Assembly: GCA_900546825.1 (NCBI GenBank)
Contig: UREE01000038.1
Coordinates: 1-18,917 of the forward strand
Origin: an uncultured Collinsella sp.
GTDB taxonomy: Bacteria > Actinomycetota > Coriobacteriia > Coriobacteriales > Coriobacteriaceae
DNA length: 18,917 bases
Reading direction: 5' to 3'
The position numbers and the translations under genes were made by a program. The notes under the pieces were generated by a model, which saw only the letters and a list, made by a program, of their open reading frames with translations, was not told where the DNA came from and did no database searches. Of the stretch, positions 5,423 to 12,914 are shown piece after piece; positions within the stretch are counted from its first letter, which is position 1, and every line of letters starts with the position of its first letter.

Positions 5423-5947
5423 ATGGCTCGTAATCAGAAGCAGCAGCGCGAGGCCTCCGAGTTCGAGGAGCGCGTCGTTTACATCAACCGCGTGTCGAAG
5501 ACCGTCAAGGGTGGTCGTCGCATGAGCCTCGTCGCTCTCGTCGTCGTTGGCGACGGCAAGGGCAACGTCGGCGTTGGCATGGGCAAGTCCGCTGAGGTGC
5601 CCATGGCCATCTCCAAGGCATCTCTCGATGCCAAGAAGAACATGTTCCACGTGCCGGTGACCGAGCAGGGCACCATCCCGCACGAGGTTCTCGGCCACTT
5701 TGGTGCCGGCCGCATCATCATCAAGCCCGCTGTCGAGGGTACCGGCGTTATCGCCGGCGGCGCTGTGCGTCCCCTCTTTGAGCTTGCTGGCATCAAGAAC
5801 GTCCTGTCCAAGTCCCTCGGTACCGACAACGGCCTCAACATCATCAAGGCTGCCGTCGAGGGCCTCAAGGAGCTCTCCAGCCCTGAGGACGTCGCGGCTC
5901 GCCGTGGCCTGACGGTCTCCGAGATGTTCGTCGGTAAGGAGAACTAA
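5423..5947 (+). CDS. rpsE: 30S ribosomal protein S5
   Basis: The 174-residue product contains the S5 double-stranded RNA-binding signature, GRRMSLVALVVVGDGKGNVG and the adjoining VGMGKSAEVP (residues 31-60). The C-terminal S5 domain includes GTGVIAGGAVRPLFELAGI. S5 sits at the mRNA entry region of the 30S body and affects decoding fidelity. The ATG lies nine bases after AGGAGGT, which overlaps the end of rplR. The next gene, rpmD, starts two bases after the stop, a tight operon arrangement. Confidence 0.98.
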   Translation: MARNQKQQREASEFEERVVYINRVSKTVKGGRRMSLVALVVVGDGKGNVGVGMGKSAEVPMAISKASLDAKKNMFHVPVTEQGTIPHEVLGHFGAGRIIIKPAVEGTGVIAGGAVRPLFELAGIKNVLSKSLGTDNGLNIIKAAVEGLKELSSPEDVAARRGLTVSEMFVGKEN

Positions 5948-5949
5948 GC

Positions 5950-6132
5950 ATGGCTGACACCATCAAGATCAAGCAGGTCCGCAGCACCAACGGTTGCAAG
6001 CAGGACCAGGTCCGTACTGTCCGTGCCCTCGGTCTCCACAGGATCCGCGAGGTTCGCGAGATTGCTGACAACGAGTCCGTCCGCGGCATGATCTTCAAGG
6101 TCAAGCACCTTGTCGAGATTGTAGAGGAGTAG
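5950..6132 (+). CDS. rpmD: 50S ribosomal protein L30
   Basis: This 60-residue protein has the L30 pattern: IKIKQVRSTNGCKQDQ at the N-terminus and the central ALGLHRI (residues 26-32). It is of normal bacterial size and position between rpsE and rplO. The ribosome site AAGGAGA lies inside the end of rpsE, only two bases separate the genes, and translation is probably coupled. Confidence 0.97.
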   Translation: MADTIKIKQVRSTNGCKQDQVRTVRALGLHRIREVREIADNESVRGMIFKVKHLVEIVEE

Positions 6133-6135
6133 CAA

Positions 6136-6585
6136 ATGCAGCTTCACGATCTTACTCCCGCGCCCGGTTCCACCAAGAACCGCAAGCGCGTCGGCCGTGG
6201 CAATTCTTCGGGTCACGGCACCACTTCTGGCCGCGGCCAGAAGGGTCAGGGTTCCCGCTCTGGCGGCACCAAGGGTGCCGGCTTCGAGGGTGGCCAGACT
6301 CCGCTGGCTATGCGCCTGCCCAAGCTTCCGGGCTTCCGCAACCCCCGTCGTATCGAGTACACCGCCGTTAACGTTGAGCGTCTCGAGCGCAAGTTCGAGG
6401 ACGGCGCTGTGATCGACGGTGCCGCTCTTAAGGCCGCTCGCATCACCAAGAGCGAGTTCGAGCCCGTCAAGGTGCTCGGCAATGGTGAGCTCACCAAGAA
6501 GTTCACGGTCAAGGTCGACAAGGTCAGCGCTTCTGCGCAGGCCAAGATCGAGGCCGCCGGCGGAAAGGTCGAGCTGCCGTGCTAA
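6136..6585 (+). CDS. rplO: 50S ribosomal protein L15
   Basis: At 149 residues this is typical L15, an assembly protein of the large subunit. The flexible Gly/Ser/Arg-rich N-terminal arm (GRGNSSGHGTTSGRGQKGQG, residues 21-40) threads into 23S rRNA in known structures. The C-terminal region VKVLGNGELTKKFTVKVDKV matches the L15 signature. It starts three bases after rpmD with AGAGGAG as ribosome site. Its last codon and stop overlap the GTG start of secY by seven bases, which gives the protein a terminal Cys that is probably incidental. Confidence 0.98.
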   Translation: MQLHDLTPAPGSTKNRKRVGRGNSSGHGTTSGRGQKGQGSRSGGTKGAGFEGGQTPLAMRLPKLPGFRNPRRIEYTAVNVERLERKFEDGAVIDGAALKAARITKSEFEPVKVLGNGELTKKFTVKVDKVSASAQAKIEAAGGKVELPC

Positions 6586-7865
6586 ATGGTCTTAAGAATG
6601 CTTTCCGCATCAAGGAATTGCGCGAAAAGATTCTTTTTACCATAGCTATGCTCGTCGTGTACCGCATTGGTGCGCACGTTCCTGTGCCCGGCATTCCCTT
6701 CCAGGGGATGCTGGGCCTTTTCTCGACCGATAACAATTCGGTCGCCGCAGGTGCTATGGCCCTCCTGAATCTTTTCTCTGGCGGCGCGTTGAGCTATGTG
6801 TCGGTGTTTTCGCTGGGCATCATGCCTTACATCACCAGCTCGATCATCCTCCAGATGCTCCAGGCCGTTGTGCCTTCCCTGCATGAGCTTGCCCGCGAGG
6901 GCGAGGTCGGTCAGACCAAGATCACGCAGTATTCGCGTTACCTCACCCTGGCTCTGGCAATCCTCAACTCCGTGGGTTACCTCTTCCTCTTTAAGAGCTT
7001 CGGCATCAGCTTCAATGGCGCCGGCGCTCCCGAGATCATCTTCGACCTCATGATCGTCGGCACGCTCACTGCGGGCGCCATGCTGATCATGTGGATTGGT
7101 GAGCTCATCACCCAGCGCGGTATCGGCAATGGCATGTCGCTGATCATCTTTGCGAACATCATGGCCGGCCTGCCGCAGGCTATCTTCTCCAGCACCGAGG
7201 GCAATGCCGGTGGCATCATCACCATGGTGATCATCTGCGCCATCATCCTGCTGGTTATCCCGCTGATTGTTTTCCTTGAGCGCGGCCAACGCCGCATCCC
7301 GGTCTCCTACGCTAAGCGCGTCGTGGGCCGTCGCATGATGGGTGGCCAGACCACCTACCTGCCCATCAAGGTCAACACCGCGGGTGTCGTGCCGATCATC
7401 TTCGCTTCGGCGCTGCTGTACTTCCCGGCTCAGATTGCCGTGTTCTTCCCCGGCATCGGTTGGATTCAGGCAGTTGCCTCCGCGCTTTCGACCGGTTGGC
7501 TCAACTGGGTGCTTAACGTTGTCCTCATCGTGTTCTTCGCGTACTTCTACACCTCCATGGTGTTCAACCCCGATGACACGGCCGACAACCTTAAGAAGCA
7601 GGGCGGCTTTATTCCGGGCGTGCGTCCGGGTAGGGCTACCGCGGCCTACATCAAGAACGCGCTCAACAAGATCACGCTTCCCAGCGCTGTCTTTTTGGCG
7701 CTCATCGCCATCGTGCCTTCGATCATCTTCTCCTTCACGGGTAACCATCTGATCCAGGCATTTGGTGGCACGTCCATCCTCATCATGGTCGGCGTCGTGC
7801 TCGACACGGTCGATAAGCTCGAAGGCCAGATCAAGATGTATGATTACGATGGATTCTTTAAATAG
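6579..7865 (+). CDS. secY: Preprotein translocase subunit SecY
   Basis: The 428-residue integral membrane protein forms the protein-conducting channel of the Sec translocon with SecE and SecG. Its N-terminus MLNGLKNAFRIKELREKIL is characteristic and supports the GTG start at 6579. The SecY signature regions are present: GIMPYITSSIILQML after the second membrane segment, the ITQRGIGNGMSLIIFANI segment, and the cytosolic loop ERGQRRIPVSYAKR. About ten hydrophobic segments are visible. The start overlaps rplO by seven bases and lacks a strong ribosome site, implying translational coupling to L15. The neighbours adk and map follow in the canonical order. Confidence 0.98.
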   Translation: MLNGLKNAFRIKELREKILFTIAMLVVYRIGAHVPVPGIPFQGMLGLFSTDNNSVAAGAMALLNLFSGGALSYVSVFSLGIMPYITSSIILQMLQAVVPSLHELAREGEVGQTKITQYSRYLTLALAILNSVGYLFLFKSFGISFNGAGAPEIIFDLMIVGTLTAGAMLIMWIGELITQRGIGNGMSLIIFANIMAGLPQAIFSSTEGNAGGIITMVIICAIILLVIPLIVFLERGQRRIPVSYAKRVVGRRMMGGQTTYLPIKVNTAGVVPIIFASALLYFPAQIAVFFPGIGWIQAVASALSTGWLNWVLNVVLIVFFAYFYTSMVFNPDDTADNLKKQGGFIPGVRPGRATAAYIKNALNKITLPSAVFLALIAIVPSIIFSFTGNHLIQAFGGTSILIMVGVVLDTVDKLEGQIKMYDYDGFFK

Positions 7866-7883
7866 GCTAGAGGAGGATTGCTC

Positions 7884-8510
7884 ATGAACCTCGTATTGCT
7901 CGGAGCTCCGGGTGCCGGTAAGGGTACCGTCGCACAGGAGCTCGTCGCCGAGTTTGGCGTCGCTCACATTTCCACGGGTGACCTGCTGCGTGCTGCCGTC
8001 AAGGGTGGCACCGAGCTTGGTATTCAGGCTAAGAAGTACATGGACGCTGGCGAGCTCGTTCCCGACCAGCTCGTGATCGACCTTGTCAAGGAGCGCCTTG
8101 CCGCCGACGATGCCCAGCAGGGCTTTATTCTCGACGGCTTCCCGCGCAACACCGCCCAGGCTGTGACGCTCGATTCCGAGCTCTCCGCCATGGGTCGCGA
8201 GATCGATTGCGCCCTTCTGGTCGATGTGGCCCCTGAGGTCATTATCGATCGTCTGTCTTCGCGTCGCACCTGCCGCGCCTGCGGTTACACCGGCACTGCT
8301 GCCGATGCCACCTGTCCCAAGTGCGGTGGCGAGATGTATCAGCGCGACGACGACAAGCCCGAGACCATCAAGAACCGTCTCGACGTCTACGAGAAGTCCA
8401 CGAGCCCGCTCGTCGACTACTATCGTGGCCAGGGTCTGCTCAAGTCGGTCAACGGTGACCAGGCTCGCGAGACCGTGTACGGGGATGTCAAAGAGGCTCT
8501 CGGTCTATGA
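7884..8510 (+). CDS. adk: Adenylate kinase, zinc-lid form
   Basis: The enzyme interconverts ATP plus AMP and two ADP in the cytoplasm. The start is placed at ATG 7884 rather than the in-frame TTG 7878, because AGAGGAGG ends seven bases before the ATG and family members begin MNLVLLGAPGAGKGT. The P-loop is GAPGAGKGT (residues 7-15), and ILDGFPRNTAQA is the AMP-binding/Walker B region. The LID domain carries four cysteines, C130-x2-C133 and C144-x2-C147, a structural zinc site common in Gram-positive enzymes. The length is 208 residues. The stop overlaps the map start in ATGA. Confidence 0.97.
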   Translation: MNLVLLGAPGAGKGTVAQELVAEFGVAHISTGDLLRAAVKGGTELGIQAKKYMDAGELVPDQLVIDLVKERLAADDAQQGFILDGFPRNTAQAVTLDSELSAMGREIDCALLVDVAPEVIIDRLSSRRTCRACGYTGTAADATCPKCGGEMYQRDDDKPETIKNRLDVYEKSTSPLVDYYRGQGLLKSVNGDQARETVYGDVKEALGL

Positions 8511-9295
8511 TCAAGATTAAGTCTGCAACGCAAATCGAGCAGATGAAGAAGGCAGGAGCGCTATCTAAGATGGCGCTCCGCCACGTTGGAGCCATGGTGC
8601 GCCCCGGCGTTTCGACTTTTGAGCTCGATCAGCTCGCGGAGCAGATTATCCGCATGCATGGCGGCACCCCCGCCTTTAAGGGTTACGGCGGGTTCCCGGG
8701 GACCATTTGCGCATCGATCAACGATGCCGTGGTCCACGGTATTCCCAACCCCGACATGATCCTGCGCGATGGCGATATCATCTCCATCGATACGGGAGCC
8801 GTTGTCGACGGTTGGGTCGGCGATAACGCATGGACGTTTTTCGTCGGCACCCCCACGCCCGAAGCCAAGGCTTTGTGCGAGGTCACGCGCGATTGCCTTA
8901 AGGCTGCCATCGAGCAGGCTGTTCCCGGTAACCATATCGGGGACGTCGGTTATGCCGTTCAGTCCCTCGCCGAGTCTCACGGTTACGGCGTGCTTCGCGA
9001 CTATGTGGGTCATGGCATTGGCCGCGTGATGCACGAGGACCCCAACGTTCCTAACTATGGAAAGAAGGGGAGGGGCGTTCGCCTCCAGGCCGGCATGGTC
9101 ATTGCCATCGAGCCGATGGTTACGATGGGTTCCAACCATGTGAGCACGGGCTCCGACGGTTGGATTGTTACGACCAACGACCACCTGCCCGCCGCGCACT
9201 ACGAGAACACCGTCGCCATTACCAATGACGGTCCGGTGATTCTCACCACCGACGCGCAAGGTGCTTGGTGTTCCTTGCAGGGCGGTGAAATGTAG
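8507..9295 (+). CDS. map: Type I methionine aminopeptidase
   Basis: This 262-residue cytoplasmic enzyme removes the initiator methionine from nascent proteins. All five metal ligands of the family are found in order: D95 (SIDTG), D106 (VGDN), H169 (GHGIG), E202 (IEPM) and E233 (YENT). The N-terminus MIKIKSATQIEQMKKAG is typical. The ATG overlaps the adk stop by four bases (ATGA), so translation is coupled. The position secY-adk-map-infA is the classic arrangement. No terminator is evident after the stop, and a weak promoter-like sequence precedes infA. Confidence 0.97.
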   Translation: MIKIKSATQIEQMKKAGALSKMALRHVGAMVRPGVSTFELDQLAEQIIRMHGGTPAFKGYGGFPGTICASINDAVVHGIPNPDMILRDGDIISIDTGAVVDGWVGDNAWTFFVGTPTPEAKALCEVTRDCLKAAIEQAVPGNHIGDVGYAVQSLAESHGYGVLRDYVGHGIGRVMHEDPNVPNYGKKGRGVRLQAGMVIAIEPMVTMGSNHVSTGSDGWIVTTNDHLPAAHYENTVAITNDGPVILTTDAQGAWCSLQGGEM

Positions 9296-9375
9296 GGGCC
9301 GCGTTCAAACACGTCGGCATTTACATTTCTGAAAAGTAACAAGTTCCGCTTAGTTGTGGAGCCATTACGAAGATA

Positions 9376-9404
9376 TTACGATACGTGCATGCGTATTGTA
9401 GAAT
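9376..9404 (+). promoter_or_regulatory. Possible promoter upstream of infA
   Basis: TAGAAT (9399-9404, 5 of 6 to the -10 consensus) lies 17 bases after TTACGA (9376-9381, only 3 of 6 to -35). The region is AT-richer than its surroundings. An imperfect palindrome, ATACG and CGTAT at 9381-9385 and 9392-9396, fills most of the spacer. It would give infA and the alpha-operon genes a promoter of their own within the larger cluster. Confidence 0.35.
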
Positions 9405-9443
9405 ACTCAATCGCTGTCGTTTTCTAGAGAAAGATGATTGCTT

Positions 9444-9662
9444 GTGAAGAAGGAAGACGCAATTGAGCTCGAGGGTACGGTAAAGGAACCGTTGCCCAAT
9501 GCCATGTTTAAGGTTGAGCTCGAGAACGGTCATTCGGTTCTGTGCAACATTTCTGGCAAGATCCGAATGAATTACATCCGTATTCTCCCCGGTGACAGGG
9601 TTGTCGTGGAGCTTTCCCCGTACGATCTGACCCGCGGCCGCATCACCTATCGCTACAAATAG
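9444..9662 (+). CDS. infA: Translation initiation factor IF-1
   Basis: The 72-residue OB-fold protein binds the 30S A site and stimulates IF-2 and IF-3. The start is assigned to GTG 9444, because the family begins MKKEDxIELEGTV. An in-frame TTG six bases earlier would add two atypical residues. The NAMFKVELENGH segment and the core NISGKIRMNYIRILPGDRVVVELSPYDLTRGRI are nearly invariant among IF-1 proteins. The ribosome site is weak (AGAGAAAGA, 9426-9434). It is followed by a 150-bp non-coding interval with a foldable RNA before rpmJ. Confidence 0.97.
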   Translation: MKKEDAIELEGTVKEPLPNAMFKVELENGHSVLCNISGKIRMNYIRILPGDRVVVELSPYDLTRGRITYRYK

Positions 9663-9687
9663 CGGCACGCATACACGCACTCCATTT

Positions 9688-9798
9688 CCGGCTGCAGGCT
9701 TAGCTCAACCTACGGTCGGATTGTGTGTGAAGACCAGCCATAGTTTTAAACGCCTGCGGCTGGGCGAGTAGATAGTAGGGAAGTAGTTTGAGCGCTAC
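9688..9798 (+). promoter_or_regulatory. Foldable RNA between infA and rpmJ, candidate alpha-operon leader element
   Basis: CCGGCTGCAGGC (9688-9699) pairs with GCCTGCGGCTGG (9752-9763) over 12 consecutive pairs, two of them G-U. It closes a 52-base domain that contains a possible GGTC/GACC hairpin (9714-9717 with 9732-9735). A short stem GTAG/CTAC (9783-9786 with 9795-9798) lies directly before the rpmJ ribosome site (AAAGGAAG, 9801-9808). The location, ahead of rpmJ-rpsM-rpsK-rpsD-rpoA, resembles that of the S4-binding alpha-operon leader of enterobacteria. Homology to that pseudoknot is not shown. Confidence 0.45.
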
Positions 9799-9812
9799 CG
9801 AAAGGAAGAACG

Positions 9813-9926
9813 ATGAAGGTACGTCCTTCGGTCAAGAAGATGTGCGATAAGTGCAAAATCATTAGGCGCCATGGCAAGGTCCTCGTCATTTGCGAGAACC
9901 CCCGTCATAAGCAGCGTCAGGGTTAA
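9813..9926 (+). CDS. rpmJ: 50S ribosomal protein L36, zinc-binding form
   Basis: This 37-residue protein begins MKVRPSVKKMCDKCK and ends ENPRHKQRQG. The zinc-ribbon ligands are C11, C14, C27 and H32 (C-x2-C-x12-C-x4-H), the zinc-containing form of L36. It starts at ATG 9813 behind AAAGGAAG and stops at TAA 9924-9926, just ahead of rpsM. It is the smallest gene of the cluster and is easily missed by length-filtered gene finders. The order infA-rpmJ-rpsM is canonical. Confidence 0.97.
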   Translation: MKVRPSVKKMCDKCKIIRRHGKVLVICENPRHKQRQG

Positions 9927-9940
9927 GAGAGGAGACTACG

Positions 9941-10315
9941 TTGGCCCGTATTAATGGTGTCGACCTCCCGCGTGAGAAGCGCGTTGAGATCGGTCTGACC
10001 TACATTTACGGCATCGGCCGCACCACTGCGACGAAGATCTGCGTCGAGTGCAACGTTAACGTGGATACGCGCGTTAAGGACCTCACCGAGGATGAGGTTA
10101 ACGCCATCCGCGATTATATCGATAAGAACCAGATCATGGTTGAGGGCGACCTCCGCCGTGAGCGCAACCAGAACGTCAAGCGCCTTATGGACATCGGCTG
10201 CAACCGCGGCCTTCGTCACCGCAAGGGCCTCCCGGTCCGCGGCCAGCGCACCCACACTAACGCTCGTACCCGCAAGGGCCCGAAGCGTCAGATCGGTGCT
10301 AAGAAGAAGAAATAA
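9941..10315 (+). CDS. rpsM: 30S ribosomal protein S13
   Basis: The 124-residue S13 contacts the P-site tRNA and bridges the 30S head to the large subunit. It begins MARINGVDLPREKRVEIGLTY and contains the S13 signature RGLRHRKGLPVRGQRT (residues 89-104), followed by the lysine-rich tail. The start is a TTG (9941), required by the family N-terminus and supported by GAGAGGAGA immediately upstream. It lies 14 bases after rpmJ and 14 before rpsK. Confidence 0.98.
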   Translation: MARINGVDLPREKRVEIGLTYIYGIGRTTATKICVECNVNVDTRVKDLTEDEVNAIRDYIDKNQIMVEGDLRRERNQNVKRLMDIGCNRGLRHRKGLPVRGQRTHTNARTRKGPKRQIGAKKKK

Positions 10316-10329
10316 GGAGCGCTAGATAG

Positions 10330-10734
10330 ATGGCTACTGCTAAGAAGAACGTACGCGCTGCCCGTCTGAAGCGCGCGGACCGTAAGAACATTTCCGTGGG
10401 CCAGGCTCACATTCGTTCTACGTTCAACAACACGATCGTTTCGATCACCGATCCCCAGGGCAACGTCATTTCCTGGAAGTCGGCTGGACAGGTGGGCTTC
10501 AAGGGCTCCCGTAAGTCCACGCCGTTCGCTGCCCAGATGGCTGCCGAGGCTGCTGCCAAGCAGGCCATGGAGCACGGTATGAAGAAGGTTTCCGTCTTCG
10601 TCAAGGGCCCCGGCTCCGGTCGTGAGACCGCCATCCGCTCCCTCCAGGCTGCTGGCCTCGAGGTCTCGAGCATCCAGGACAAGACCCCCATTCCGCACAA
10701 CGGCTGCCGCCCCAAGAAGCGTCGCCGCGTGTAA
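10330..10734 (+). CDS. rpsK: 30S ribosomal protein S11
   Basis: At 134 residues this is typical S11, a platform protein near the Shine-Dalgarno/anti-Shine-Dalgarno helix. The segments VGQAHIRSTFNNTIVSITD (residues 23-41) and GPGSGRETAIRSLQAAGLEV (93-112) and the C-terminus KTPIPHNGCRPKKRRRV are strongly conserved. The ATG follows AAGGAG, which overlaps the end of rpsM. Neighbours rpsM and rpsD are in canonical order. Confidence 0.98.
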   Translation: MATAKKNVRAARLKRADRKNISVGQAHIRSTFNNTIVSITDPQGNVISWKSAGQVGFKGSRKSTPFAAQMAAEAAAKQAMEHGMKKVSVFVKGPGSGRETAIRSLQAAGLEVSSIQDKTPIPHNGCRPKKRRRV

Positions 10735-10753
10735 CTGAAAGGATCGTATCAAT

Positions 10754-11350
10754 ATGGCAATCGACAGGACTCCTGTTCTTAAGCGCTGCCGTCAGCTCGG
10801 GATCGATCCCGCTGAGCTCGGTTACAGCAGCAAGAAGGAATCTATCCGTCAACCCAAGCGCCGTCGCAAGGAATCTGAGTACGGCATGCAGCTGCGCGAG
10901 AAGCAGAAGGTCAAGTTCATCTATGGCGTTCTGGAGAAGCAGTTCCACGGCTACTTCAACAAGGCCCGCAAGATGAACGGCGTCACCGGTGAGAACCTCA
11001 TGATCATCCTTGAGTCTCGCCTTGACAACGTCGTCTTCCGTCTTGGCTTTGCCCGCACCCGCAAAGAGGCTCGTCAGTCCGTCCGTCACGGTCACTTCAC
11101 CGTGAACGGCAAGCGCGTGGACATCCCGTCCTACCGCGTCAAGGCCGGCGACGTCGTCGCTGTCGGCGAGAAGTTCCGTGACCTCCTCCCCATCAAGGAG
11201 GCCCTGATTTCCTCCGAGCGCTTTGAGGTCCCTGGCTGGCTCGAGGTCGATATCGAGAAGCTGTCTGGTAACGTGCTCGCTCTGCCGACGCGTGAGCAGA
11301 TCAGCGGTGATATCAACGAGCAGCTCATCGTCGAGCTCTACTCTAAGTAG
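10754..11350 (+). CDS. rpsD: 30S ribosomal protein S4, zinc-free form
   Basis: The 198-residue S4 nucleates 30S assembly at the 16S five-way junction. The S4 domain signature LESRLDNVVFRLGFARTRKE lies at residues 86-105, followed by HGHFTVNGKRVDIPSYRV. Only one cysteine (C12) is present near the N-terminus, so the zinc-binding cysteine set of the C+ S4 form is absent. In several bacteria S4 is the translational repressor of its operon, which makes the structured interval before rpmJ a candidate target (inference). The ribosome site is AAAGGAT. Confidence 0.98.
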   Translation: MAIDRTPVLKRCRQLGIDPAELGYSSKKESIRQPKRRRKESEYGMQLREKQKVKFIYGVLEKQFHGYFNKARKMNGVTGENLMIILESRLDNVVFRLGFARTRKEARQSVRHGHFTVNGKRVDIPSYRVKAGDVVAVGEKFRDLLPIKEALISSERFEVPGWLEVDIEKLSGNVLALPTREQISGDINEQLIVELYSK

Positions 11351-11382
11351 TCCATCCGGGCTGCTGAGGCTGGAGGTAATAC

Positions 11383-12324
11383 ATGTCAGAATTCATTAGG
11401 CCTCAGGTTCAGGTCGAAGAGATCAACGAGACGTCTGCTCGTGTCTCCGTCGAGCCGCTCGAGCGTGGCTACGGCGATACGCTGGGTAACTCCCTTCGTC
11501 GCGTTCTTCTGTCCTCGCTCGAGGGTGCCGCCGTCGAGGCTATTCAGATCGATGGTGCGCAGCACGAGTTCATGACCATCCCTAACATGGTCGAGGATGT
11601 CACCGACATCGTCCTGAATGTCAAGGGTCTTGTCTTCAGGGCTCTCGGCACGACCGACGAGGCGACCGCCACCATCTCGGTTGACGGCCCCTGCGAGGTC
11701 ACCGGTGCGGACTTCTTTATTCCGTCCGAGTTTGAGCTGGTCAACCCCGAGCAGCACATCGCTACGCTCACCGAGGGTGGCCATCTCACCATGAGCATGC
11801 GCATCGGCTATGGCCGCGGTTATGTCTCTGGCGAGGCTAACAAGCGCGACAACGATCCCATCGGTGTGATCCACGTCGACTCGCTGTACTCGCCGGTTTC
11901 CCGTTGCGCCAAGCTCGTTGAGGCTTGCCGTGTCGGTCAGCACACCGACTACGACCGCCTTGTCCTCGAGATCGAGACCAACGGCTCCATCGCTCCGCGC
12001 GACGCCGTGGTCCAGGCTGCCAATATCATCAACCAGCATATGGCTGCCTTTATGAACCTTGCCGAGACCCCCGAGGTCGAGGAGGAGGCTTCGATCTTCG
12101 CTCCCGAGGTCACCAACGACAACGCCGAGCTGGACAAGCAGATCGAGGATCTGGACCTTTCCGTCCGTTCCTACAACTGCCTTAAGCGCGCCAGCATTCA
12201 CTCGGTCCGTCAGCTCGTTGAGTTCTCGGAGAACGATCTGCTTAACATCCGTAACTTCGGTGTTAAGTCGATCGAGGAAGTGAAGGACAAGCTTGAGTCC
12301 ATGGGCCTGAGCCTGAAGGCTTAA
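11383..12324 (+). CDS. rpoA: DNA-directed RNA polymerase alpha subunit
   Basis: The 313-residue product has both alpha domains. The N-terminal dimerisation/assembly domain includes RGYGDTLGNSLRRVLLSSLE (residues 28-47). A linker rich in acidic residues follows, then the C-terminal helix-hairpin-helix domain from about residue 249 (LDLSVRSYNCLKRA, NIRNFGVKSIEEVKDKL) that contacts UP elements and activators. The ATG follows GGAGGT. Its placement between rpsD and rplQ is universal in this cluster. Confidence 0.98.
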   Translation: MSEFIRPQVQVEEINETSARVSVEPLERGYGDTLGNSLRRVLLSSLEGAAVEAIQIDGAQHEFMTIPNMVEDVTDIVLNVKGLVFRALGTTDEATATISVDGPCEVTGADFFIPSEFELVNPEQHIATLTEGGHLTMSMRIGYGRGYVSGEANKRDNDPIGVIHVDSLYSPVSRCAKLVEACRVGQHTDYDRLVLEIETNGSIAPRDAVVQAANIINQHMAAFMNLAETPEVEEEASIFAPEVTNDNAELDKQIEDLDLSVRSYNCLKRASIHSVRQLVEFSENDLLNIRNFGVKSIEEVKDKLESMGLSLKA

Positions 12325-12354
12325 TGCTTCGCATATTTGAGGAGAAACTAGACC

Positions 12355-12822
12355 ATGCGTCACAACGTTAAGAAGGGCCTGAAGCTCGGCACCGATGCGA
12401 GCCACACCAAGGCCATGAAGAAGAGCCTGGCCAAGGCCCTCTTCGAGAACGACCGCATCAAGACCACCGAGACCCGCGCTAAGGCGCTGCGTTCGGTCGT
12501 CGATCCGATCATCACCTGGGCCAAGAAGGGCGACCTGCACTCTCGTCGTCTGGCCATCGCCAAGCTCGGCGATAAGCAGCTCGTTGCCGAGATCTTCGAC
12601 AAGGCTGCCCAGGGCATGTGGCAGGACCGCAACGGCGGTTACACCCGCATCATGAAGCTCGGCAACCGTAAGGGCGACAACGCTCCTATCGTTATCATGG
12701 AGCTCGTCACCGAGCCTTGCACGCCTAAGGCCAAGAAGGCTGCTCCGGCCCCCAAGAAGGCCGCTGCTCCCAAGAAGGTCGAGGCCGTCGAGGAGGCTCC
12801 TGCTGAGGAGACCGCTGAGTAG
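12355..12822 (+). CDS. rplQ: 50S ribosomal protein L17 with a C-terminal Lys/Ala/Glu tail
   Basis: The first 120 residues are a complete L17, which lies at the base of the large subunit near the exit tunnel. They include MRHNVKKGLKLGTDASHTKAM and the ENDRIKTTETRAKALRSVVD segment. Residues 121-155 form a low-complexity extension of Lys-Ala-Pro blocks followed by an acidic end (EEAPAEETAE). Such tails are common in actinobacterial L17 and are expected to be disordered. The ribosome site is GAGGAGA. A strong intrinsic terminator 26 bases downstream ends the operon. Confidence 0.98.
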   Translation: MRHNVKKGLKLGTDASHTKAMKKSLAKALFENDRIKTTETRAKALRSVVDPIITWAKKGDLHSRRLAIAKLGDKQLVAEIFDKAAQGMWQDRNGGYTRIMKLGNRKGDNAPIVIMELVTEPCTPKAKKAAPAPKKAAAPKKVEAVEEAPAEETAE

Positions 12823-12848
12823 ACAATCCGTCTGCATAGGCTATATTC

Positions 12849-12879
12849 GAGGGGTACGTTCGCGTACCCCTCTTTTTTT
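12849..12879 (+). terminator. Intrinsic terminator of the alpha operon
   Basis: GAGGGGTACG (12849-12858), loop TTCG, CGTACCCCTC (12863-12872), then seven T residues (12873-12879). The perfect 10-bp stem capped by a UUCG tetraloop and followed by a T tract is a textbook rho-independent terminator, placed right after rplQ. Confidence 0.95.
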
Positions 12880-12914
12880 GTCGCGATACCGTTGATTGTT
12901 TGTTGGGAGCGCCC

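Noticed and set aside
6582..7967. Minus-strand open frame of 461 codons opposite secY and the start of adk
   Set aside because: It mirrors secY codon usage; it has an Asp/His/Gly-rich composition, no domain and no ribosome site considered meaningful.
9284..9294. GCGGTGAAAT in the last codons of map, resembling the dispersed repeat core
   Set aside because: Only about ten bases match and they lie within conserved reading frame; most likely coincidence.
9694..9770. tRNA-like string TTAGCTCAA in the infA-rpmJ gap
   Set aside because: No acceptor stem, no T-loop (GTTCGA) and no anticodon stem can be built; the base pairing is explained by the long helix described.
11386..12837. Minus-strand open frame of 483 codons opposite rpoA and rplQ
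   Set aside because: Antisense artefact of codon bias; it would begin inside the rplQ terminator region and read leftwards through two certain genes.
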